DNA of 64,000 nt from Pseudolabrys sp. Its GTDB lineage: Bacteria; Pseudomonadota; Alphaproteobacteria; Rhizobiales; Xanthobacteraceae. The stretch covers positions 1 through 64,000 of the forward strand of contig JAURVZ010000011.1 in the NCBI GenBank assembly GCA_030655215.1, written 5' to 3'. The notes below the pieces were generated by a model. The model was not told where the DNA came from. It ran no database searches and saw only the letters and a list, made by a program, of their open reading frames with translations. A program made the translations under genes and the position numbers. Every line of letters starts with the position of its first letter. Position 1 is the stretch's first letter. Positions 12,223 to 19,106 of the stretch are shown here, in pieces.

Positions 12223-13874
12223 AGCCGCGGCAAATCAGTCACCGCTACCTTGGCCGAACCTTCCGCCTCGGCAATCACCCGCAGCGTATTCGAGTCGAAG
12301 GCGATCCCGGTCAGCCGCAGATTGGTGATCGCCGCATCGACCTGCACGCTTTCGCTCGCCTTGCGGAAATCGGCCAGCGACGCGCTGATCTTGCTGCGCG
12401 CATCGTTGAGAAACGGCGTCAGATCAATCACTGCGTTCTCCGTGAGCGCCTGCTGCAGATAAGGCATCGCCGCGCGCGCTGCCGTGCCGAGCAAGCCGAA
12501 CGCTGCTTCCGACTCCACCGCCAGCGAGATATCGGTCAAGGTCAGCACCTGTTTGGCCTGATCGAGCTTGGGCCTTCCCCAGATATTGATTTTCGCCTCG
12601 GCGCCGAAGCCGAACCAGCTCTTGCGCTCATGCGCCTTCACCTTCAGCGCGATCAGCAGCCGGTCTTCCGCAGCCGCAAGGCTGGCGCTACGCACTTCCA
12701 CTTCAACCGGCGCATTGGTGCCTTCCGGATAGCGCTTGCCCTTGAGCTGCGCATTCAACAGCTTGCTGAGGTCGGCGAAGGGCACATCGATCGGCACGCC
12801 GATCGACAGCTTGCCGTTCTCCATCGGCGGCACGAGGTCGAGCGCATTGGGGAAAGGACATTCCGGCTTCGACTCTTTCGGTGTGATGCGCGTGTCAGCC
12901 TGGACGCCGACGACGAGCGTCATGTTGCGCGCATCGATCTGCGGCTGCGCTGCGGCGGCGCGCACCGGCCGCATCTCGAGCCACAGTTGCGGCAGGCCGG
13001 TATCGCTGCCGCCAAGCGGAATCGAGCGGCACATCTTGGCCCATTCCTGCCGCGCGGCGACTTCAATGAACGGATCATTGCGCACGCGCTGTTCAAGCTG
13101 CGCGACTTGTTCGTTGACGGCACGTTCGATCAAGGGCTTGGCCTCAGCCGCCATGTTGATCTTGAAGCCGGCGACATTCAGCGCCGTGTCGTTGACCGCG
13201 ATCTGCGCCGCGAGGTTCGGATAGAGTCGCCAATTGGTGACGATCGACGGCTTGGAGCGGATCGTGACCTGGCTGCGCAATTCGACATTCTGGTTCAGCG
13301 CCTGACCGGCAATGTTGCCGACCACTTTGCCGAGATCCTTGCCGAGCGCGCTGTCGAGCAGGCCGGCAATGCCGCCGACCGCGCCACCGGAGAGATTGCC
13401 GGCTTGCGCGCCGAGCTGGCCGGTGACCTTGAGATTGCCGGTGAGCGCGGTCAGCACCGTCATCTCGCCGGCGCGGCCGTTCACCGCCATGTTGCCACGC
13501 GTGATGGTCATGCCGATATCGGCCTTGGAGAGCAACCCGCCGAGCGGATTGTTGTTCTGGCCGGAAAAGTCGCGCGGCGTGGACGCTTCAAGGCTGCGCT
13601 GGATGGCGTTGAGCGACACCGCGACCGGCGCGATGACATAGGATGCGCGCGTCAGGGGCTGAAGCGGCGGCAGCGGGGCGAGTTGCGACACAGCCTGCTT
13701 GGCGGCGGTGTTGGTGGCGGGCGGCGTCAGATGGTCGATCGCCCACAAGGTGGCTGCGAAGAACCCGCCAATGACGACAACGGCAACCGCGGTGACGCGC
13801 AGGAAGCGCGAGCGGCCGAAGGCGCGCAGCGGCGCGGTGATGTAATAAATCGCGTCGTCGATCAGTGCGCTCAA
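12219..13874 (-). CDS. DUF4403 family protein
   Basis: The protein has 551 residues. A short cytoplasmic N-terminus, one membrane segment (about 27-47) and a long periplasmic part match the DUF4403 layout, which is thought to contain lipid-binding barrel-like (SMP/TULIP-related) repeats. Visible features are a Pro/Ala-rich linker after the anchor, repeated beta-rich blocks and a C-terminus ending AVTDLPRL. Function is unknown. The stop overlaps the convergent ClpP-like gene by four bases with no terminator between them. The family assignment is from recognition of overall pattern and length. Confidence 0.8.
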   Translation of the reverse strand: MSALIDDAIYYITAPLRAFGRSRFLRVTAVAVVVIGGFFAATLWAIDHLTPPATNTAAKQAVSQLAPLPPLQPLTRASYVIAPVAVSLNAIQRSLEASTPRDFSGQNNNPLGGLLSKADIGMTITRGNMAVNGRAGEMTVLTALTGNLKVTGQLGAQAGNLSGGAVGGIAGLLDSALGKDLGKVVGNIAGQALNQNVELRSQVTIRSKPSIVTNWRLYPNLAAQIAVNDTALNVAGFKINMAAEAKPLIERAVNEQVAQLEQRVRNDPFIEVAARQEWAKMCRSIPLGGSDTGLPQLWLEMRPVRAAAAQPQIDARNMTLVVGVQADTRITPKESKPECPFPNALDLVPPMENGKLSIGVPIDVPFADLSKLLNAQLKGKRYPEGTNAPVEVEVRSASLAAAEDRLLIALKVKAHERKSWFGFGAEAKINIWGRPKLDQAKQVLTLTDISLAVESEAAFGLLGTAARAAMPYLQQALTENAVIDLTPFLNDARSKISASLADFRKASESVQVDAAITNLRLTGIAFDSNTLRVIAEAEGSAKVAVTDLPRL

Positions 13875-13943
13875 TCCGAACCCCGTCCGATTCGCCCTTA
13901 CGGGAACTTTAGGTCCGATGGGTGGGTGAAGCTAGTTGCGCTT

Positions 13944-14022
13944 GTAGCCCGGGTGAAGCGTAGCGAAACCCGGGAAGCGTCGATCGCTGGCCCCGGGTTG
14001 CGCTTCGCTCTACCCGGGCTAC
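13944..14022. repeat. Large inverted repeat (GTAGCCCGGGT family)
   Basis: Arms starting GTAGCCCGGGTGAAGCGTAG and ending in the complement ACCCGGGCTAC pair over about 31 bp with few mismatches, around a short centre. Elements with GTAGCCCGG arms are scattered in genomes of this group. It lies between two minus-strand genes, and its right end supplies the stop codon of the reductase-like gene at 14019. Confidence 0.85.
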
Positions 14023-14942
14023 GAACCGTTCCGGTGCAGCTTCAGCACCATGTAGACAATGTCGCTGGCCGGCGTCGGCACGCCGAGCTCGCGGCCAAGC
14101 GCACGCACCTTGCCGGATAGCCAGTCGAGCTCGATACGGTTGCCGCGCTCGAGATCATGCGCCATCGACGCCTTCATGCCGGGATCCATCTTGTCGCTGC
14201 CGATGAAGGCCATGCGCTCATCGACGAAGGCCTTGTCGAGCGCGACGCCCTTGGCACGGCCGACGGCGAAGGCCTCGTTCATCAGGTCATTGAAGAAGGC
14301 GCGCGTCTCCGGATCGGCGGCAATCGGGCCGATGGACGAGCGCAAGGTCGCGGTCGAGCCGGACATGGCAGTGAGGAAAGAGAACTTCTCCCAGCGCTCG
14401 ACCTGAATGTCGCGGCTGAGATCGACGTCAAGCTTGGCCGCCTTGGCGGCGGCGACGAAAGCATCGAGCGCCGCATCCTGCGTCTTGTCGGCGCGGCCGA
14501 AACGCATCTTGGCGAAACTCGACGTGTGCTGGATGATTCCGGGCGAGCCGATGACCGTGGCGATATAGGTGACGCCGCCGATCACCTTGTCAGCGCCGAG
14601 GATCGGCCCGACGCGTTCGACACTGTCGACGCCGTTCTGCAAGGTGATGACGCGCGTGTTCGGGCCGACCAGCGGCTTCGCCAGTTCGGCGGCCTTTTCG
14701 GTGTCCCAGAGTTTGACGGCGAACAGCACGATATTGACCGGACCGACCGAGGCAGGGTCATCCGTTACGTTGGGCGTGGGCAAATGAATGTCGCCGTGCG
14801 TGCTCTCTATCTTGAGGCCATTCTTCTTGATGGCCGCGAGATTGGCGCCGCGCGCAATGAAGAAAACATCGTGGCCGGCTTCGGCGAGACGGGCACCGAA
14901 ATATCCGCCGACGGCACCGGCTGCCATTGCTGCAATTCGCAT
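14019..14942 (-). CDS. Ketopantoate reductase-like (ApbA/PanE family) dehydrogenase
   Basis: The protein has 307 residues: an N-terminal NADP-binding Rossmann domain and a helical C-terminal ApbA domain. The catalytic-type Lys is in LFAVKLWDTEKA (about 76-87), and VERWEKFSF and NRIELDWLSGKV are family blocks; the latter region binds substrate. PanE reduces ketopantoate to pantoate for coenzyme A, but several paralogues act on other keto acids. The first glycine of the usual GxGxxG is Ala here (MAAGAVGGY). AGGAGA lies before the ATG, which is why I choose it over a longer frame. The stop codon lies inside a palindromic repeat. Confidence 0.88.
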   Translation of the reverse strand: MRIAAMAAGAVGGYFGARLAEAGHDVFFIARGANLAAIKKNGLKIESTHGDIHLPTPNVTDDPASVGPVNIVLFAVKLWDTEKAAELAKPLVGPNTRVITLQNGVDSVERVGPILGADKVIGGVTYIATVIGSPGIIQHTSSFAKMRFGRADKTQDAALDAFVAAAKAAKLDVDLSRDIQVERWEKFSFLTAMSGSTATLRSSIGPIAADPETRAFFNDLMNEAFAVGRAKGVALDKAFVDERMAFIGSDKMDPGMKASMAHDLERGNRIELDWLSGKVRALGRELGVPTPASDIVYMVLKLHRNGS

Positions 14943-15125
14943 GAAGCGTCTCCTGAAGGTCGCGCTACGCCTTAGCGCCTGGGGCGCCCCGGCCGCAACG
15001 CCTGACATTCTTATTAGACAGATTTATAATGTTGTTTCCTTCCCGGTGGGCCGGGATAAGATTTCGCCTGCGGAACGGGTTCGGGGGTGCCTGGCCGCAT
15101 TCACCTCAGCGCCCCATCCGAGGAA

Positions 15126-15489
15126 ATGATGATCCGACTTGTCCGTCTTGCTGCCTTCGCCGCTGCGCTTTCCATTTCCTCCGGTGCGCTCGCCGCCGGT
15201 GCCATCGCCGTCGATGATGAAGAGGGGCAGCATGCCGAAGATGCGGGCTACGGCATCGCCACCGGCGAGGACACCCGCGAGGAAGCCGGCCGCGAAGCCA
15301 TGCGCCGTTGCCGCTCGGCCAGCAATCACGATTGCCGCGTCGTCGTGCGTTTCGACAAATGCGGCGCCTATGCAGCGTCGCGCGGCCATTGGGGCGTCGG
15401 CTGGGGCAATACGGAACGGCGGGCCGAAAACATGGCGCTCGATCAGTGCGGCTCTAACTGCCGGTATCGTCATTTCCGATTGCGAGTAG
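15126..15489 (+). pseudogene. DUF4189 secreted protein, apparent one-base frameshift near the C-terminus
   Basis: A signal peptide (MMIRLVRLAAFAAALSIS, cleaved near ALA-AG) is followed by a DUF4189 domain (GYGIATGEDTREEAG, NHDCRVVVRFDKCGAY, WGNTERRAENMALDQCGSNC). In the open frame the protein then reads on as RYRHFRLRV into a convergent gene, stopping only at 15620. If one G of the CCGG at 15461-15464 is skipped, the frame becomes CGSNCRIVISDCE-stop, the expected family ending, with TAG at 15487-15489 just before a terminator hairpin. This is either a true frameshift or an assembly error. DUF4189 function is unknown. Confidence 0.8.
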
Positions 15490-15496
15490 CCGCCAT

Positions 15497-15527
15497 AAAA
15501 AAATGCCCGGCACAAAGGCCGGGCATT
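15497..15527 (-). terminator. Rho-independent terminator of the L,D-transpeptidase gene
   Basis: AATGCCCGGC (15502-15511) and GCCGGGCATT (15518-15527) form a perfect 10-bp stem with a 6-nt loop. On the minus strand it is followed by a run of seven U residues. It lies 28 bases past the transpeptidase stop and just beyond the expected stop of the convergent DUF4189 gene, which it may also serve. Confidence 0.92.
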
Positions 15528-15554
15528 CAGGTGGGGAGGCTCTCAGAAGATCGA

Positions 15555-16292
15555 TTAGTAAAGGTCGCCGGGGACGATGCTGGCCCAGGTACGCTGCGCG
15601 CGGGTCGGCGCGGCGTATGAGGAAGTGAGAGACACCGACTGCTGCTGAACAGTCTGCTGGCGCGGCTGAACCGGAGCGCGGGCTTCGGTGGTCTGCGGCA
15701 GCACTATAACCTTGGCGCCAACTTTCACGCGCTCATAAAGGTCAGTAACGTCTTCGTTGGTGAGGCGGATGCAGCCGCTCGACACGTTCTGGCCGATGGT
15801 GGACGGATCGTTGGTGCCGTGGATGCGATAGACGCTGCTGCCGAGATAGAGCGCGCGGGCGCCGAGCGGGTTGCCGGGGCCACCCATCGTCATGCGCGGC
15901 AGGTAAGGCTGGCGGGCAATCATTTCAGCCGGCGGATACCAATTCGGCCACTCGGCCTTGCGGGCAACGGTCTGCGTGCCGGCCCAGGTGAAACCTTCGC
16001 GGCCGACGCCGATGCCGTAGCGCAGCGCCTGACCGTCACCCATCACCAGATAGAGATAGGTGTTGGCGGTATCGACAACGATGGTGCCGGGGGCTTCGCG
16101 GGTCTGGAAGCTGACGATCTGGCGCTGAAAACGCGGATCGGTCTGCGTGGCCTGATCGCTGGTTTCTTCAGCCTCATACTGTTGCTGTTGCTGCGCGGGC
16201 TGGCCGAAAAACTGCGCCTGCGCGGTCCCGCACGACAGTGCAGCGGCGGCGATCAGCGTGGCGATGGAAAGCTTGGAAAAGGACTTGGACAT
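15555..16292 (-). CDS. L,D-transpeptidase (YkuD domain)
   Basis: The protein has 245 residues with a signal peptide (cleaved near AQAQ), a Gln-rich linker and a YkuD catalytic domain (about 60-195). The catalytic signature is YRIHGTNDPSTIGQNVSSGC followed by IRL, with His and the nucleophilic Cys present. Such periplasmic enzymes make 3-3 peptidoglycan crosslinks or attach outer-membrane proteins to peptidoglycan. A Gln/Ser-rich tail follows the domain. The gene is alone, with its own terminator and about 180 bp of upstream space. Confidence 0.95.
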   Translation of the reverse strand: MSKSFSKLSIATLIAAAALSCGTAQAQFFGQPAQQQQQYEAEETSDQATQTDPRFQRQIVSFQTREAPGTIVVDTANTYLYLVMGDGQALRYGIGVGREGFTWAGTQTVARKAEWPNWYPPAEMIARQPYLPRMTMGGPGNPLGARALYLGSSVYRIHGTNDPSTIGQNVSSGCIRLTNEDVTDLYERVKVGAKVIVLPQTTEARAPVQPRQQTVQQQSVSLTSSYAAPTRAQRTWASIVPGDLY

Positions 16293-16469
16293 TTTACCCT
16301 CCGACGAGACATCGTTTCGTCATCATTCGTCGGAGCAACAGCGCAGGAGGTTCAATGGTTCCTGCTCACAAGGTCCTCATATGTTTGCGAGCGCCGGGAA
16401 CCAAAAAGGCTGAGCGCACTTTGGGCCCGATTTGATTGATAAAATTGAGGTTCTGGCGTTTACGCTTCG

Positions 16470-16985
16470 CTAACCCTGTTGGTGCCAGCCGACTTTGGCG
16501 TCCGGCACGCTGTCGGTGGAGGCGAAGTAGGGCTTGATGTCGAGCAGCGGCGTGCCGTCGAGGCAGTCGAGGCCGGTGACGTTCAGTTTGTGGCCGTCAA
16601 TGTTGATCAACCTGACCACGCTCATTGCGATGGGGTTGGGCCGTGCCGGGGACCGCAGGGCAAAGGTGCCACGCTGCACGCCGTAATGGCCGGGCACCTG
16701 ACGCACCAGATTGCGCGGCGCTTTGTCCATCCAATAGAGCAGGACGAGGTGCGAGCAGGTCTCGACCTCCTTCAGGCCGGGGACGTACCGCTCATCCAGT
16801 TCAATCGTGCAGACGGCGTCGGATTCACGGGCGTTCTTCGGGCACTGCTTGCGCTCGGTCCACGGCGTGCGGATGCGGCCGATGAAATAGACCCCGGCGT
16901 CGGGGGCGGCGGGCAGCTCGACGGTGACCTCGCCGGGGCGGATGCCGAAGTCGGGCGGGGTAAGCATGAGAGATTCCTTTGCCAT
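16470..16985 (-). CDS. trmO: tRNA m6t6A37 methyltransferase TrmO (YaeB/TsaA family)
   Basis: The protein has 171 residues. It has the single beta-barrel fold typical of TrmO: FIGRIRTPWTERKQCPKN at about 33-50, LVLLYWMDKAPR, and the hallmark GTFALRSPARPNPIAMSVV, followed by GLDCLDGTPLLDIKPY. The enzyme N6-methylates t6A37 in tRNA-Thr using SAM. It lacks the extra C-terminal domain of the E. coli protein, as many shorter homologues do. It is a single gene; the repeat at 17007-17080 lies upstream. Confidence 0.93.
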   Translation of the reverse strand: MAKESLMLTPPDFGIRPGEVTVELPAAPDAGVYFIGRIRTPWTERKQCPKNARESDAVCTIELDERYVPGLKEVETCSHLVLLYWMDKAPRNLVRQVPGHYGVQRGTFALRSPARPNPIAMSVVRLINIDGHKLNVTGLDCLDGTPLLDIKPYFASTDSVPDAKVGWHQQG

Positions 16986-17006
16986 TAAGGGACCATACGC
17001 CTCTCC

Positions 17007-17080
17007 GTCATCGTCCGCGAAGGCGGACGATTCGGCGCTTTTTCCAGCAAGGGCTGGATCCCCGCCTGCGCGGGGATGAC
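17007..17080. repeat. Composite REP-like element (two hairpins, GTCAT...ATGAC ends)
   Basis: The left half folds ATCGTCCGC-GAAG-GCGGACGAT and the right half ATCCCCGC-CTGC-GCGGGGAT. The outer ends GTCATC/GATGAC are complementary, and the centre holds CCAG-CAAGGG-CTGG. The minus strand would read VIPAQAGIQ, the familiar translation of this REP family. It lies between trmO and the methionine-cycle operon. Confidence 0.8.
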
Positions 17081-17113
17081 CACCGGTGGCCCTTGCCTGC
17101 CCCTTGTTAAACG

Positions 17114-17131
17114 TATAAAGATATCCTTATA
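17114..17131. promoter_or_regulatory. 18-bp palindrome, candidate operator of the ArsR-type regulator
   Basis: TATAAAGATATCCTTATA is symmetric except for one mismatched pair (A/C flanking the GATATC core). It lies 45 bases before the regulator start codon in an otherwise GC-rich leader. Palindromes of this size and AT content suit ArsR-family dimers, so autoregulation of the regulator-metF-metH operon is plausible. Binding is inferred. Confidence 0.65.
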
Positions 17132-17175
17132 TGGTGGGAACCCGCCCATGTGGCGGGACGGCAAGGCCCCGATCA

Positions 17176-18186
17176 ATGACCAATAACGGCAATGTGCAGC
17201 TGGGCTTCGACGCCCTTAATTCGGCCCTCAAGGCGGCCGGCGAGGAAACACGTCTGCGCGTGCTGGCGCTGCTGGCCGAAGCCGAACTGACCGTCTCGGA
17301 CCTCACCGACATTCTGCGCCAGTCGCAGCCGCGCATTTCGCGCCACCTCAAGCTGCTGGTTGAAGCCGGGCTGATCGAGCGCTTCCGCGAAGGCACTTGG
17401 GCCTTCTTCCGTCTGGCCGAGCATGGCGGCGGCGCCGAAGTGGCGCGCGCGCTGCTCGATCATCTTAATCCGGCCGACCAGACCATTTCACGCGACCGCG
17501 AACGGCTCGCTTCGGTGCGGCAGGCGCGCGCCGTCGCCGCGCAGGCGTACTTTCGTTCGCATGCTGTCGAGTGGGACCGCATCCGCAAACTGCATGTTGC
17601 TGATGCGGCTGTGGAAGAGGCGATCCGTTCGGCGCTGGCCGACAAGCCATTCCGCTCGCTCTTGGACCTCGGCACCGGTACCGGCCGCATGCTGGAATTG
17701 TTCGGCCCCGAGATCGAGCGCGGCCTTGGCCTCGACCTGTCGCTCGACATGTTGCTCTTGGCGCGAGACCGCCTCGAGCAGGCGGGCCTGAAGAATTGCA
17801 GCGTGCGTCAGGGCGACCTTTACGATCTGCCGCTGAGCAACGACTCCTATGACGTCATCATCCTGCATCAGGTGCTGCACTTCCTCGACGATGGCGGCCG
17901 CGCCATTCGCGAAGCGGCGCGCGTGCTCCGGCCGGGCGGGCGTTTGCTCGTTGTCGACTTCGCGCCGCATGAACAAGAGTTCTTGCGTGAGCAATTCGCG
18001 CATCGCCGCCTCGGCTTCACGCCGGAGACGGTGACCCAATGGATCGTGCAGTCCGGCCTCGCGCCGGTGATGCACAAGAGCCTGAACCCGGAGCCGGGCT
18101 CCGACGGCAAGATTGCCGTGTCGCTGTGGCTGGCGCGCGACAGCCGCGCCCTGATGGCGACAACGCAACGGCGTGAGGTAGCGTGA
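17176..18186 (+). CDS. ArsR-family HTH regulator fused to a SAM-dependent methyltransferase domain (SahR-like)
   Basis: The protein has 336 residues. An ArsR winged helix (about 10-90: LRVLALLAEAELTVSDLTDI, QPRISRHLKLLVEAGLI) is followed by a class I methyltransferase domain (about 140-300) with motif I LLDLGTGTGRMLELFG, then LGLDLSLDML, a YDVIILHQVLHFLDD motif and VLRPGGRLLVVDF. Regulators of this layout sit with methionine-cycle genes in Proteobacteria and are thought to sense SAH or SAM. Whether the domain methylates anything is unknown. The internal ATG at 17176 is chosen because the winged-helix homology starts just after it. Its stop overlaps the metF start (TGATG). Confidence 0.9.
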   Translation: MTNNGNVQLGFDALNSALKAAGEETRLRVLALLAEAELTVSDLTDILRQSQPRISRHLKLLVEAGLIERFREGTWAFFRLAEHGGGAEVARALLDHLNPADQTISRDRERLASVRQARAVAAQAYFRSHAVEWDRIRKLHVADAAVEEAIRSALADKPFRSLLDLGTGTGRMLELFGPEIERGLGLDLSLDMLLLARDRLEQAGLKNCSVRQGDLYDLPLSNDSYDVIILHQVLHFLDDGGRAIREAARVLRPGGRLLVVDFAPHEQEFLREQFAHRRLGFTPETVTQWIVQSGLAPVMHKSLNPEPGSDGKIAVSLWLARDSRALMATTQRREVA

Positions 18187-19097
18187 TGATCAGTCAGTTG
18201 CGTCCTTCGCGTTTCATGCCGCCGGGTCATAACCGCATCGACGTCTCGTTCGAATTCTTCCCGCCGAAAGACGAGTCGATGGAGAAAACGTTGTGGGAGT
18301 CGATCGAGCGGCTCGCGCCACTCAATCCGGACTTCGTGTCGGTGACCTATGGCGCCGGTGGTTCGACGCGCGAGCGCACGCACGCAACGGTGAAGCGCAT
18401 CGTGCAGGAGACATCGCTGACTCCGGCGGCGCATCTCACCTGTGTCGCCGCGACGCGCGACGAAATCGACGACGTCGTGCGGCAATATCATGACGCGGGC
18501 GTGCGCCACATCGTGGCGCTGCGTGGCGATTCACTGGAAGGCGCCGGCGCGCGCTACAAATCGACGCCGGGCGGCTATGACACCTCGGCCGATCTGGTTG
18601 CCGGCATCAAGAAAATATCCAGCGACTTCGAAGTGTCGGTCTCGGCCTATCCGGAGAAGCATCCGGACTCGCTCAATGTCGATGCCGACATCGACATGCT
18701 CAAGGCCAAGGTCGATGCCGGCGCGACGCGGGCGATCACCCAATTCTTCTTCGAGAACGATTTGTACTTCCGCTATCTCGACCGCGTGCGTGCGCGTGGC
18801 ATCGATATTCCGATCGTGCCGGGCATTCTGCCGGTGCAGAATTTCAAGGCGGCGACCAATTTCGCCCAGCGCGCCGGCGCCAGCGTGCCGTCATGGCTGG
18901 CCGAGCGTTTCGCCGGGCTCGATGGCGATCCGGCGACGCGCAAGCTGATCGCTGCTGCGGTCGCGGCGGAGCAGGCGATCGATCTCCTGGATCGTGGCGT
19001 CACCAATTTCCATTTCTACACGATGAACCGCGCCGACCTTGTTTATGCGATCTGCCATTTGCTGGGCCTGCGCCCGCAAGTGGAACAAGCAGCCTGA
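18186..19097 (+). CDS. metF: 5,10-methylenetetrahydrofolate reductase MetF
   Basis: The protein has 303 residues. It is the FAD TIM-barrel reductase that makes 5-methyl-THF, the methyl donor for MetH. Visible motifs are VSFEFFPPKDE with the catalytic Glu (about 24), SVTYGAGGSTRERT, VALRGDSL, AYPEKHPDS and TQFFFEND. Length matches bacterial MetF. The ATG overlaps the regulator's stop and the gene lies 9 bp before metH, so all three are probably one transcript. A GTG one codon upstream is an alternative start. Confidence 0.97.
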   Translation: MISQLRPSRFMPPGHNRIDVSFEFFPPKDESMEKTLWESIERLAPLNPDFVSVTYGAGGSTRERTHATVKRIVQETSLTPAAHLTCVAATRDEIDDVVRQYHDAGVRHIVALRGDSLEGAGARYKSTPGGYDTSADLVAGIKKISSDFEVSVSAYPEKHPDSLNVDADIDMLKAKVDAGATRAITQFFFENDLYFRYLDRVRARGIDIPIVPGILPVQNFKAATNFAQRAGASVPSWLAERFAGLDGDPATRKLIAAAVAAEQAIDLLDRGVTNFHFYTMNRADLVYAICHLLGLRPQVEQAA

Positions 19098-19106
19098 CCG
19101 GAGTTT

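Noticed and set aside
17087-17175. SAM or SAH riboswitch before the methionine operon
   Set aside because: None of the conserved SAM-II or SAH riboswitch blocks could be found; only the palindrome stands out.
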